Notes under the pieces: model-generated
What the model saw: the letters and a program-made list of their open reading frames with translations, nothing else
What the model was told of the DNA's origin: nothing
Database searches by the model: none
DNA from: Nomia melanderi
Taxonomy: Eukaryota > Arthropoda > Insecta > Hymenoptera > Halictidae
Length of the DNA: 64,000 nucleotides
Reading direction: 5' to 3'
NCBI RefSeq assembly: GCF_051020985.1
Contig: NW_027475133.1
Location: 372,001 to 436,000, forward strand
Shown here: piece after piece, positions 1 to 12,884 of the stretch
How the letters are laid out: each line of letters starts with the position of its first letter
Position numbering within the stretch: the stretch's first letter is position 1
Position numbers and translations under genes: made by a program

Positions 1-340
1 TGTGCAGCGGGTACGTCCTCGGACCACCAGGGGCCGAGAAAACCACCGTCTCATGGGGCCGGACTGTCAGTGTCAGGGAAAAATCCATTATATATCTGGC
101 GATATCTCGGTTGCCATTAGAGATAGCGCAATAAACCAAAGTGAATTATTTGCAGGAGGCCCTGGCGCATGCATCTGTGCAGCGGGAACGACCTCGGACC
201 ACCAGGGGCCGAGAAAGCCACCGACACATGGGGCCGGACTGTCAGGGTCAGGGAAAAATCCAATATATATCTGGTGATATCTCAGGTTTTATTACAGGTA
301 GCGCGATAAATCAAAGTGCATTGTCTGCAGGAGGCCTTGG

Positions 341-1693
341 CGCATGAATCTGTGCAGCGGGAACGACCTCGGACCACCAGGGGCCGATAAAACCACCGTC
401 TCATGGGGCCGGACACTCAGGGTCAGGGAAAAATCCAATATATATCTGGTCATATCTCGGGTGCTATTACAGATAGCGCAATAAATCAAAGTGCATTGTC
501 TGATGGAGGTCCTGGCGAATGAATCTGTGCAGCGGGTACGACCTCGGACCACCAGGGGCCGAGAAAACCACCGTCTGATGGGGCCGGACACTCAGGGTCG
601 AGGAAAAATCCAATATATATCTGGTGATATCTCGGGTGCTATTAGAGATGGCGCGATAAATCAAGGTGCATTGTCTGCAGGAAGCCCTGGCGCATGAGAC
701 CGTGCAGCGGGAACGACCTCGGACCACCAGGGGCCGAGAAAGCCACCGACACATGGGGCCCGACACTCAGGGTCAGGGAAAAATCCATTATATATCTGGT
801 CATATCTCGGCCGTTATTAGCGATAGCGCAATAAATTAAAGTGCATTGTCTGTAGGAGGCCCTGGCGCATGAATCTGCGCAGCGGGAACGACCTGGGCCA
901 ACCAGGGGCCGAGAAAACCACCGTCTCATGGGGCCGGGCACTCAGGGTCAGGGAAAAATCCAATATATATCTGGTGATATCTCGGGTGCTATTACAGATA
1001 GCGCAATAAATCAAAGTGCATTGTCTGTAGGAGGCCCTGGCGCATGAATCTGTGCAACGGGAACGACCTCGGACCACCAGGGGCCGATAAAACCACGGTC
1101 TCATGGGGCCGGACACTCAGGGTCAGGGGAAAATCCAATATATATCTGGTCATATCTCGGGTGCTATTACAGATAGCGCAATAAATCAAAGTGCATTGTC
1201 TGATGGAGGTCCTGGCGAATGAATCTGTGCAGCGGGTACGACCTCGGACCACCAGGGGCCGAGAAAACCACCGTCTGATGGGGCCGGACACTCAGGGTCG
1301 AGGAAAAATCCAATATATATCTGGTGATATCTCGGGTGCTATTAGAGATAGCGCGATAAATCAAGGTGCATTGTCTGCAGGAAGCCCTGGCGCATGAGAC
1401 CGTGCAGCGGGAACGACCTCGGACCACCAGGGGCCGAGAAAGCCACCGACACATGGGGCCCGACACTCAGGGTCAGGGAAAAATCCATTATATATCTGGT
1501 CATATCTCGGCCGTTATTAGCGATAGCGCAATAAATTAAAGTGCATTGTCTGTAGGAGGCCCTGGCGCATGAATCTGCGCAGCGGGAACGACCTGGGCCA
1601 ACCAGGGGCCGAGAAAACCACCGTCTCATGGGGCCGGGCACTCAGAGTCAGGGAAAAATCCAATATATATCTGGTGATATCTCGGGTGCTATT
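341..1693. repeat. Four-monomer (700-bp) tandem higher-order repeat
   Basis: Bases 341-993 recur at 1041-1693 with only scattered substitutions (for example 397 C to G and 649 G to A). Shared diagnostic variants are GGGCCGATAAAACC, TGATGGAGGTCCTGGCGAATG, ATTAGCGATAGCGC and CTGGGCCAACCAGG. The register breaks where 994 onward reads ACAGATAG and 1694 onward reads AGAGATAG. Confidence 0.9.
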
Positions 1694-2200
1694 AGAGATA
1701 GCGCAATAAACCAAAGTGAATTGTCTGTGGGAGGCCCTGGCGCATGAATCTGTGCAGCGGGAACGACCTCGGATCACCAGGGTCCGAGAAAACGACCGTC
1801 TCATGGGGCCGGACACTCAGGGTCGGGGAAAAATCCAATATGTATCTGGTGCTATCTCGGGTGCTATTAGAGATAGCGCAATACACCAAAGTGAATTATC
1901 TGCAGTATGCCCCGGCGCATGAATCTGTGCAGCGGGAACGACCTCGGATCACCAGGGGCCGAGAAAACAACCGTCTCATGGGGCCAGAAACTCAGGGTCA
2001 GGGAAAAATCCAATATATATCTGGTGATATCTCGGGTGCTATTACAGGTAGCGCAACAAATCATAGTGCATTGTCTGTAGGAGGCCCTGGCGCATGAATC
2101 TGGGCAGCGGGAACGACCTCGGACCACCAGGGGCCGAGAAAACCACCGTCTCATGGGGCCGGACACTCAGGGTCGGGGAAAAATTCAGTATATATCTGGT

Positions 2201-2375
2201 GATATCTCGGGTGCTATTAGAGATAGCGCAATAAACCAAAGTGAATTATCTGCAGGAGGCCCTGGCGCATGAATCTGTGCAGCGGGAACGACCTCGGATC
2301 ACCAGGGGCCGAGAAAACCACCGTCTCATGGGGCCGGACACTCAGGGTCAGGGAAAAATCCAATATATATCTGGT
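2201..2375 (+). repeat. Representative type A monomer (175 bp)
   Basis: This is a clean example of the majority class, taken from one GATATCTCGGG to the next. Order of landmarks: EcoRV site at the start; GCGCAATAAA; CCAAAGTGAATTATCTGCAG with a PstI site; GGCGCATGAATCTG; CAGCGGGAACGACC; a 21-bp imperfect dyad ending in CCGAG; the class-defining 36-bp block CCACCGTCTC...GGGTCAGGG; then an AT-rich tail AAAAATCCAATATATATC. Copies differ mainly by substitutions. The start point is arbitrary because the array is continuous. Confidence 0.95.
2293..2313 (+). other. Short dyad: CTCGG and CCGAG arms (one per monomer)
   Basis: The arms CTCGG (2293-2297) and CCGAG (2309-2313) are perfect inverted repeats around 11 bases; in the usual version, CC and GG inside can extend the stem past one mismatch. 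The element recurs in most monomers and overlaps the near-CENP-B-box region. Variants such as GACATCGG or GACCTGGG weaken the stem without matching changes on the other arm, so a conserved structure is not demonstrated. Confidence 0.5.
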
Positions 2376-3477
2376 GATATCTCGGGTGCTATTACAGATA
2401 GCGCAATAAACCAAAGTGAATTATCTGCAGGAGGCCCTGGCGCATGCAACTGTGCAGCGGGAACGACCTCGGACCACCAGGGGCCGAGACAACCAACGTC
2501 CCATGGGGCCGGACACTCAGGGTCATGGAAAAATCCAATATATATCTGGTGATATCTCGGGTGCTATTACAGATAGCGCAATAAATCAAAGTGCATTGTC
2601 TGCAGGAGGCCCTGGCGCATGAATCTGTGCAGCCGGAACGACCTCGGACCACCAGGGGCCGAGACAACCACCGTCTCATGGGGCCGGACACTCAGGGTCA
2701 GGGAAAAATCCAATATATATCTGGTGATATCTCGGGTGCTATTACAGATAGCGCAATAAATCAAAGTGCATTGTCTGTAGGAGGCCCTGGCGCATGAATC
2801 TGTGCAGCGGGAACGACCTCGAACCACCGGAGGCCGAGAAAACCACAGTCTCATGTGGCCGGACACTCAGGGTCAGGGGAAAATCCAATATATATCTGGT
2901 GAAATCTCGGGTGCTATTACAGATAGCGCAATGAATCGAAGTGCATTGTCTGTCGGAGGCCCTGCCGCATCAATCTGGGCAGCGGGAACGACCTCGGACC
3001 ACCAGGGGCCGAGAAAACCACAGTCACATGGGGCCGGACACTCAGGGTCAGGGGAAAATCCAATATATATCTTGTGATATCTCGGGTGCTATTAGAGATG
3101 GCGCAATAAACCAAAGTTAATTATCTGCAGGAGGCCCTGGCGCATGAATCTGTGCAGCGGGAACGACCTCGAACCACCGGAGGCCGAGAAAACCACAGTC
3201 TCATGGGGCCGGACACTCAGGGTCGGGGGGAAATCCAATATATATCTGGTGAAATCTCGGGTGCTATTACAGATAGCGCAATGAATCGAAGTGCATTGTC
3301 TGTAGGAGGCCCTGCCGCATCAATCTGGGCAGCGGGAACGACCTCGGACCACCGGAGGCCGAGAAAACCACAGTCTCATGGGGCCGGACACTCAGGGTCA
3401 GGGGAAAATCCAATATATATCTGGTGAAATCTCGGGTGCTATTACAGATAGCGCAATGAATCGAAGTGCATTGTCTG

Positions 3478-4683
3478 TAGGAGGCCCTTGCGCATGAATC
3501 TGTGCAGCAGGAACGACATCGGACCACCAGGGGCCGAGAAAATTACAGATTTTCGGAATCCGTCACACAATGTCATTTAAAAATCCAGCATATATCTGGT
3601 GATATCTCGGGTGCCACTAGAGATAGCGCCATAAATCAAAGTGCATTGTCTGCAGGAGGCCCCTTGCGCATGAATCCGTGCAGCGGGAACGACCTCGGAC
3701 CACCAGGGGCCGAGAAAACCCCCGTCTCATGGGGCCGGACTGTCAGGGTCAGGGAAAAATCAATTATATATCTGGTGATATCTCGGGTGCTATTAGAGAT
3801 AGCGCAATAAACCAAAGTGAATTATCTGCAGGAGGCCTTTGCGCATGAATCGGTGCAGCAGGAACGATATCGGACCACCAGGCGCCGAGAAAATTACAGA
3901 TTTTCGGTATCCGACACACAATGTCCTTTAAAAATCCAGCATATATCTGGTGATATCTCGGGTGCTATTACAGATGGCGCAATAAATCAAAGTGAATTAT
4001 CTGCAGGAGGCCCTGCCGCATGAATCTGGGCAGCGGGAACGACCTCGGACCACCAGGGGCCGAGAAAACAACCGTCCCATGCGGCCGGACACTCAGGGTC
4101 AGGGAAAAATCCAATATATATTTGGTGATATCTCAGGTGCTATTACAGATAGCGCGATAAATCAAAGTGCATTGTGTGCAGGGAGCCCTGGCGCATGAAT
4201 CCGTGCAGCGGGCACGACCTTGGACCACCAGGGGCCGAGAAAACCACCGTCTCATGGGGCCGGACACTCAGGGTCAGGGAAAAATCCAATATATATCCGG
4301 TGATATCCCGGGTGCTATTACAGATAGCGCAATAAATCAAAGTGCATTGTCTGTAGGAGGCCCTGGCGCATGAATCTGGGCAGCGGGAACGACCTCGGAC
4401 CACCAGGGGCCGAGAAAACACCCGTCTCATGGGGCCGGACACTCAGGGTCAGGGAAAAATCCATTATATATCTGGTGATATCTCGGGTGCCATTAGAGAT
4501 AGCGCGATAAATCAAAGTGCATTGTCTGCAGTACTCCCTGGCGCATGAATCTGTGCAGCGGAAACGACCTCGGACCACCAGGGGCCGAGAAAACCACAGT
4601 CTCATGAGGCCGAACTGTCAGGGTCAGGGAAGAATCCAATATATATCTGGTGATATCTCGGGTGATATTAGTGATAGCGCAAT
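3478..4683. repeat. Block duplicated at 11355-12382
   Basis: Bases from about 3480 to 4377 match 11355-12252 at offset 7,875 (45 monomers). Both carry two type B monomers and the insertion variant GGAGGCCCCTTGCGCATG. The match resumes at 4553-4683 against 12253-12382, so the distal copy lacks the monomer 4378-4552. One substitution seen is 3628 C against 11503 G. Confidence 0.87.
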
Positions 4684-7600
4684 CAACCAAAGTGAATGAT
4701 CTTCAGGAGGCCCGGGCGCATGAATGTGTGCGGCGGGAACGACCTCGGAACACCAGGGGCCGAGAAAACAAGCGTCTCATGCGGCCGGACACTCAGGGTC
4801 AGGGAAAAATCCAATATATATCTGGTGATATCTCGGGTGGCATTAGAGATAGCGCATTAAATCAAAGTGCATTGTCCGTAGGAGGCCCGTGCGCATTAAT
4901 CTGTGCAGCATGTACGACAGCGGACCACCAGGGGCCGAGAAAGTTACAGATTTTCGGTATCCGTCACCCAAAGTCATGTAAAAATCCACAATATATACGG
5001 TGCTTTCTCGGGTGCTATTAGAGATAGCGCAATAAACCAAAGTGAATTATCTGCAGGAGTCCCTGCCGCATGAATCTGGGTAGCGGGAACGACATCGGAC
5101 CACCAGGGGCCGAGAAAACCACCGTCTCATGGTGCCGGACAATCACGGTCAGGGAAAAATCCAATATATATCTGGTGATATCTCGGGTGCTATTAGAGAT
5201 AGCGCAATAAACCAAAGTGAATTATCTGCAGGAGGCCCTTGCGCATGAATCTGTAGAGCGGGAACGACCTCGGACCGCGAGGGGCCGAGAAAATTACAGA
5301 TATTTGGAATCCGTCACCCAAGATCGTGTAAAAATCCAGCATATATCTGCTGATATCTCGGGTGCTAGTAGAGATAGCGCAATAAATCAAAGTGAATTAT
5401 CTGCAGGAGGCCCTGGCGCATGAAACTGTGCAGCGGGAACGACCTCGGACCACCAGGAGCCGAGAAAACCGCCGTCTCATGGGGCCGGACGCTCAGGGTC
5501 AGGGAAAAATCCAATATATATCTAGTGATATCTCGGGTGCTATTACAGATAGCGCAATAAATCAAAGTGCATTGTCTGTAGGAGGCCCTGCCGCATCAAT
5601 CTGGGCAGCGGGAACGACCTCGGACCACCAGGGGCCGAGAAAACCACAGTCTCATGGGGCCGGACACTCAGGGTCAGGGGAAAATCCAATATATGTCTGG
5701 TGATATCTCGGGTGCTATTAGAGATAGCGCAATAAAGCAAAGTGAATTATCTGCAGGAGGCCCTGGCGCATGAATCTGTGCAGCGGGAACGACCTCGGAC
5801 CACCAGGGGCCGAGAAAACCACCGTCTCATGGGGCCGGACACTCAGGGTCGGGGAAAAATCCAATATATATCTGGTGATATCTCGAGTGCTATTAGAGAT
5901 AGCGCAATCAACCAAAGTGAATGATCTGCAGGAGGCCCGGGCGCATGAATGTGTGCGGCGGGAACGACCTCGGACCACCAGGAGCCGAGAAAACAACCGT
6001 CTCATGGGGCCAGAAACTCAGGGTCAGGGAAAAATCCAATATATATCTGGTGATATCTCGGGTGCTATTACAGGTAGCGCAACAAATCATAGTGCATTGT
6101 CTGTAGGAGGCCCTGGCGCATGAATCTGTGCAGCGGGAACGACCTCGGACCACCAGGGGCCGAGAAAACCACCGTCTCATGGGGCCGGACACTCAGGGTC
6201 AGGGAAAAATCCAATATATATCTGGTGATATCTCGGGTGCTATTACAGATAGCGCAATAAACCAAAGTGAATTATCTGCAGGAGGCCCTGGCGCATGCAA
6301 CTGTGCAGCGGGAACGACCTCGGACCACCAGGGGCCGAGACAACCAACGTCCCATGGGGCCGGACACTCAGGGTCATGGAAAAATCCAATATATATCTGG
6401 TGATATCTCGGGTGCTATTACAGATAGCGCAATAAATCAAAGTGCATTGTCTGCAGGAGGCCCTGGCGCATGAATCTGTGCAGCGGGGACGACCTCGGAC
6501 CACCAGGGGCCGAGACAACCACCGTCTCATGGGGCCGGACACTCAGGGTCAGGGAAAAATCCAATATATATCTGGTGAAATCTCGGGTGCTATTACAGAT
6601 AGCGCAATAAACCAAAGTGAATTATCTGCAGGAGGCCCTGGCGCATGAATCTGTGCAGCCGGAACGACCTCGGACCACCAGGGGCCGAGACAACCACCGT
6701 CTCATGGGGCCGGACACTCAGGGTCAGGGAAAAATCCAATATATATCTGGTGATATCTCGGGTGCTATTACAGATAGCGCAATAAATCAAAGTGCATTGT
6801 CTGTAGGAGGCCCTGGCGCATGAATCTGTGCAGCGGGAACGACCTCGAACCACCGGAGGCCGAGAAAACCACAGTCTCATGTGGCCGGACACTCAGGGTC
6901 AGGGGAAAATCCAATATATATCTGGTGAAATCTCGGGTGCTATTACAGATAGCGCAATGAATCGAAGTGCATTGTCTGTCGGAGGCCCTGCCGCATCAAT
7001 CTGGGCAGCGGGAACGACCTCGGACCACCAGGGGCCGAGAAAACCACAGTCACATGGGGCCGGACACTCAGGGTCAGGGGAAAATCCAATATATATCTGG
7101 TGATATCTCGGGTGCTATTAGAGATGGCGCAATAAACCAAAGTTAATTATCTGCAGGAGGCCCTGGCGCATGAATCTGTGCAGCGGGAACGACCTCGAAC
7201 CACCGGAGGCCGAGAAAACCACAGTCTCATGGGGCCGGACACTCAGGGTCGGGGGGAAATCCAATATATATCCTCGTGAAATCTCGGGTGCTATTACAGA
7301 TAGCGCAATGAATCGAAGTGCATTGTCTGTAGGAGGCCCTGCCGCATCAATCTGGGCAGCGGGAACGACCTCGGACCACCGGAGGCCGAGAAAACCACAG
7401 TCTCATGGGGCCGGACTGTCAGGGTCAGGGAAAAATCCAATATATATCTGGTGATATCTCGGGTGCTATTAGAGATAGCGCAATAAACCAAAGTGAATTA
7501 TCTGCAGGAGGCGCTGGCGCATGCATCTGTGCAGCCGGAACGGCCTCGGACCACCAGGGGCCGAGAAAACCCCCGTCTCATGGGGCCGGACTGTCAGGGT

Positions 7601-10600
7601 CAGGGAAAAATCCAATATATATCTGGTGATATCTCGGGTGCTATTAGAGATAGCGCGATAAATCAAAGTGCATTGTCTGCAGGAGGCCCCTTGCGCATGA
7701 ATCCGTGCAGCGGGAACGACCTCGGACCACCAGGGGCCGAGAAAACCCCCGTCTCATGGGGCCGGACTGTCAGGGTCAGGGAAAAATCCAATATATATCT
7801 GGTGATATCTCGGGTGCTATTAGAGATAGCGCAATAAACCAAAGTGAATTATCTGCAGGAGGCGCTGGCGCATGCATCTGTGCAGCCGGAACGGCCTCGG
7901 ACCACCAGGGGCCGAGAAAACCACTGTCTCATGGGGCCGGACACTCAGGGTCAGGGAAAAATCCAATATATATCTGGTGATATCTCGGCTGCTATTAGAG
8001 ATAGCGCATTAAATCAAAGTGCATTGTCTGTAGGAGGCCCTGGCGCATGAATCTGTGCAGCGGGAACGACCTCGGACCACCAGGGGACGACAAAACCACC
8101 GTCTCATGGGACAGGACACTCAGGGTCAGGGAAAAATCCAATATATATCTGGTGATATCTCGGGTGCTATTAGAGATAGCGCAATAAGCCAAAGCGTATT
8201 ATCTGCAGGAGGCCCTGGCGCATGAATCTGGCCAGCGGGAACGACCTCGGACCACCAGGGGCCGAGAAAACCACCGTCTCATGGGGCCGGACACACAGGG
8301 TCAGGCGAAAATCCAATATATATCCGGTGATATCCCGGGTGCTATTACAGATAGCGCAATAAATCAAAGTGCATTGTCTGTAGGAGGCCCTGGCGCATGA
8401 ACCTGGCCAGCGGGAACGAACTCGGACCACCAGGAGCCGAGAAAACCACCGTCTCATGGGGCCGGACACTCAGGGTGAGGGGAAAATCCAATATATATCT
8501 GGTGATATCTCTGGTGCTATTAGAGATAGCGCAATAAACCAAAGTGAATTATCTGCAGGTGGCCCTGGCGCATGCATCTGTGCAGCCGGAACGGCCTCGG
8601 ACCACCAGGGGCCGAGAAAACCACTGTCTCATGGGGCCGGACACTCAAGGTCAGGGAAAAATCCAATATATATCTGGTAATATCTCGGCTGCTATTAGAG
8701 GTAGCGCAATAAACCAAAGTGCATTGTCTGTAGCAGGCCCTGGCGCATGAATCTGTGCAGCGGGAACGACCTCGGACCCCCAGGGGTCGAGAAAACCACC
8801 GTCTCATGGGGCCGAACACACAGGGTCAGGGGAAAATCCAATATATACATGGTGATATCTCGGGTGCTATTACAGATAGCGTAATAAATCAAAGTGCATT
8901 GTCTGTAGGAGGCCCTGGCGCATGAATCTGTGCAGCGGGATCGTCCTCGGACCACCACGGGCCGAGAAAACCACCGTGTCATGGGGTCGGACACTCAGGG
9001 TCGGGGAAAAATCCAATATATATCTGGTGATAACGCGGGTGCTATTAGAGATAGCGCAATAAATCAAAGTGAGTTATCTGCAGGAGGCCCTGGCGCATGA
9101 ATCTGTGCAGCGGGAACGACCTCGGACCACCAGGGGCCGAGAAAACCACCGTCTCATTGGGCCGGACACTCAGGGTCAGGCGAAAATCCAATATATATCT
9201 GGTGATATCTGGGGAGCTATTAGAGATAGCCCTATAAACCAAAGTGAATTATCTGCAGGAGGCCCTGGTGCATGAATCTGTGCAGCGGGAACGACCTCGG
9301 ACCACCAGGGGCCGATAAAATTACAGATATTCGCAACCCGTCACACAAGGTCATGCAAAAATCCAGCATATATCTGGTGATATCTCGGGTGCTATTACAG
9401 ATAGCGCAGTAAATCAAAGTGCATTGTCTGTAGGAGGCCCTGGCGCATGAATCTGTGCAGCGGCAACGACCTCGGACCACTAGGGGCCAAGAAAACCACC
9501 GACACATGGGGCCGGACACTCAGGGTCAGGGAAAAATCCAATATATATCTGGTGTTATCTCAGGTGCTATTAGAGATAGGGCGATAAATAAAAGTGCATT
9601 GTCTCCAGGAAGCCCTGGCGCATGACTCGGTGTAGCGGGAACGACCTTGGACCAACAGGGTCCGAGAAAATCACCGTCTCATGGGGCCGGAATGTCAGGG
9701 TCAGGGAAAAATCCAATATATATCTGGTGATATCTCGGGTGCTAGTAGAGACAGCGCGATAAATCAAAGTGCATTGTCTGCGGGAGGCTCTGTCGCATGA
9801 ACCTGTGCAATGGCAACGAGCTCGGACCACCAGGGGCCGAGAAAACCACCGACACATGGGGCCGGACTGTCAGGGTCAGGGAAAAATCCAGTATATATCT
9901 GGTGATATCTCGGGTGCTATTACAGATAGCGCACTGAACCAAAGTGCATTGTCTGTAGGAGGCCCTGGCGCATGAATCTGTGCAGCGGGAACGACCTGGG
10001 ACCACCAGGGGCCGAGAAAACCACAGTCTCATGGGGCCGGACACTCAGGGTCAGGGGAAAATCCAATATATCTGGTGATATCTCGGGTGCTATTACAGAG
10101 AGCGCAATAAATCAAAGTGCATTGTCTGTAGGAGGCCCTGGCGCATGAATCTGGGAAGCGGCAACGACCTCGGACCACCAAGGGCCGAGAAAACTACCGT
10201 CTCATGGGTTCGGACACTCAGGGTCAGGGAAAATCCAATATATATCTGGTGATATCTCGGGTGCTATTAGAGATAGCGCAATAAGTCAAAGTGCATTGTC
10301 TGTACGAGGCCCTGGCGCATGAATCTGGCCAGCGGGAACGACCTCGGACCACCAGGATCCGAGAAAACCACCGTCTCATGGGGCCGGACACTCAGGGTCG
10401 GGGAAAAATCCAATATATATCTGGTGATATCTCGAGTGCTATTAGAGATAGCGCAATCAACCAAAGTGAATGATCTGCAGGAGGCCCGGGCGCATGAATG
10501 TGTGCGGCGGGAACGACCTCGGACCACCAGGAGCCGAGAAAACAACCGTCTCATGGGGCCAGAAACTCAGGGTCAGGGAAAAATCCAATATATATCTGGT

Positions 10601-11354
10601 GATATCTCGGGTGCTATTACAGGTAGCGCAACAAATCATAGTGCATTGTCTGTAGGAGGCCCTGGCGCATGAATCTGGGCAGCGGGAACGACCTCGGACC
10701 ACCAGGGGCCGAGAAAACCACCGTCTCATGGGGCCGGACACTCAGGGTCGGGGAAAAATTCAGTATATATCTGGTGATATCTCGGGTGCTATTAGAGATA
10801 GCGCAATAAACCAAAGTGAATTATCTGCAGGAGGCCCTGGCGCATGAATCTGTGCAGCGGGAACGACCTCGGATCACCAGGGGCCGAGACAACCACCGTC
10901 TCATGGGGCCGGACACTCAGGGTCAGGGAAAAATCCAATATATATCTGGTGAAATCTCGGGTGCTATTACAGATAGCGCAATGAATCGAAGTGCATTGTC
11001 TGTAGGAGGCCCTGCCGCATCAATCTGGGCAGCGGGAACGACCTCGGACCACCGGAGGCCGAGAAAACCACAGTCTCATGGGGCCGGACACTCAGGGTCA
11101 GGGGAAAATCCAATATATATCTGGTGAAATCTCGGGTGCTATTACAGATAGCGGAATGAATCGAAGTGCATTGTCTGTAGGAGGCCCTGCCGCATCAATC
11201 TGGGCAGCGGGAACGACCTCGGACCACCAGGAGCCGAGAAAACCACCGTCTCATGGGGCCGGACTCTCAGGGTAAGGGAAAAATCCAATATATATCTGGT
11301 GATATCTCGGGTGCTATTAGAGATAGCGCAATAAACCCAAGTGAATTATCTGCA
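4684..11354. repeat. Diverse array segment, mostly type A
   Basis: About 38 monomers with no clean local HOR period. It contains three type B-like monomers (near 4.95, 5.3 and 9.33 kb), the last a divergent copy beginning TTACAGATATTCGCAACCCG. About 5742-6123 recurs at 10291-10672 (offset 4,549) with shared TCTCGAGTGC, GTGTGCGGCGGG and GGCCAGAAACTC variants. Indels here are +1 at about 7272 (TATATCCTCGTG), +1 at 7688, -2 at about 10071 and -1 at about 10230. No unique sequence is embedded. Confidence 0.88.
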
Positions 11355-12382
11355 GGAGGCCCTTGCGCATGAATCTGTGCAGCAGGAACGACATCGGACC
11401 ACCAGGGGCCGAGAAAATTACAGATTTTCGGAATCCGTCACACAATGTCATTTAAAAATCCAGCATATATCTGGTGATATCTCGGGTGCCACTAGAGATA
11501 GCGCGATAAATCAAAGTGCATTGTCTGCAGGAGGCCCCTTGCGCATGAATCCGTGCAGCGGGAACGACCTCGGACCACCAGGGGCCGAGAAAACCCCCGT
11601 CTCATGGGGCCGGACTGTCAGGGTCAGGGAAAAATCAATTATATATCTGGTGATATCTCGGGTGCTATTAGAGATAGCGCAATAAACCAAAGTGAATTAT
11701 CTGCAGGAGGCCTTTGCGCATGAATCGGTGCAGCAGGAACGACATCGGACCACCAGGCGCCGAGAAAATTACAGATTTTCGGTATCCGACACACAATGTC
11801 CTTTAAAAATCCAGCATATATCTGGTGATATCTCGGGTGCTATTACAGATGGCGCAATAAATCAAAGTGAATTATCTGCAGGAGGCCCTGCCGCATGAAT
11901 CAGGGCAGCGGGAACGACCTCGGACCACCAGGGGCCGAGAAAACAACCGTCCCATGCGGCCGGACACTCAGGGTCAGGGAAAAATCCAATATATATTTGG
12001 TGATATCTCAGGTGCTATTACAGATAGCGCGATAAATCAAAGTGCATTGTGTGCAGGGAGCCCTGGCGCATGAATCCGTGCAGCGGGCACGACCTTGGAC
12101 CACCAGGGGCCGAGAAAACCACCGTCTCATGGGGCCGGACACTCAGGGTCAGGGAAAAATCCAATATATATCCGGTGATATCCCGGGTGCTATTACAGAT
12201 AGCGCAATAAATCAAAGTGCATTGTCTGTAGGAGGCCCTGGCGCATGAATCTGTGCAGCGGAAACGACCTCGGACCACCAGGGGCCGAGAAAACCACAGT
12301 CTCATGAGGCCGAACTGTCAGGGTAGGGAAGAATCCAATATATATCTGGTGATATCTCGGGTGATATTAGTGATAGCGCAAT
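11355..12382. repeat. Distal copy of the 3478-4683 block
   Basis: Nearly the same sequence as 3480-4377 plus 4553-4683, with one monomer missing at the junction near 12252. A further 1-base deletion lies at about 12325 (GGGTAGGGAAGAATCC). Confidence 0.87.
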
Positions 12383-12862
12383 AAATCAAAGTGCATTGTC
12401 TGCAGTACTACCTGGCGCATGAATCTGTGCAGCGGAAACGACTTCGGACCACCAGGGGCCGAGAAAACCACAGTCTCAGGGGGCCGAACTGTCAAGGTCA
12501 GGGAAGAATCCATTATATATCTGGTGAAATCTCGGGTGCCATTGGAGATAGCGCGATAAATCAAAGTGCATTGTCTGCAGGAGGCCCTGGCGCATGAACC
12601 TGTGCAGCGGGAACGACCTCGGAACACCAGGGGCCGAGAAAACAAGCGTCTCATGCGGCCGGACACTCAGGGTCAGGGAAAAATCCAATATATATCTGGT
12701 GATATCTCGGGTGCCATTAGAGATAGCGCAATAAATCAAAGTGCATTGTCCGTAGGAGGCCCATGCGCATTAATCTGTGCAGCATGTACGACAGCGGACC
12801 ACCAGGGGCCGAGAAAGTTACAGATTTTCGGTATCCGTCACCCAAAGTCATGTAAAAATCCA

Positions 12863-12884
12863 CAATATATACGGTGCTTTCTCG
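12863..12884 (+). repeat. Variant monomer junction lacking the EcoRV site
   Basis: Here the usual ATATATCTGGTGATATCTCGGG reads ATATATACGGTGCTTTCTCGGG. The same junction is found near 4988-5009, 18463-18484 and 20738-20759, each time after a B block of the TATCCGTCACCCAAAGTC form. These are copies of one rearranged monomer type carried by block duplication. Confidence 0.85.

Larger units (their letters stand above)
1694..3477. repeat. Mixed type A monomers with dispersed block copies
   Basis: About ten type A monomers, including GAGACAACC and CCACCGGAGGCCGAG variants. Parts recur elsewhere: about 2040-2310 matches 10615-10885 (offset 8,575); about 2376-2640 matches 6227-6491 (offset 3,851); about 2620-3260 matches 6646-7270 (offset 4,026, one monomer more). 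Nothing other than satellite is present. Confidence 0.85.

Noticed and set aside
3720..3780. Possible assembly error at odd variants such as AAAAATCAATTATATATC
   Set aside because: The same variant recurs at about 11632-11650 within a duplicated block and keeps the register, so it looks like true inherited variation.
4700..4720. CCCGGGCGCATGAATG variants as a distinct regulatory site
   Set aside because: They are one or two substitutions from the ordinary CCCTGGCGCATGAATC and occur in copies of one block, so they are monomer variants.
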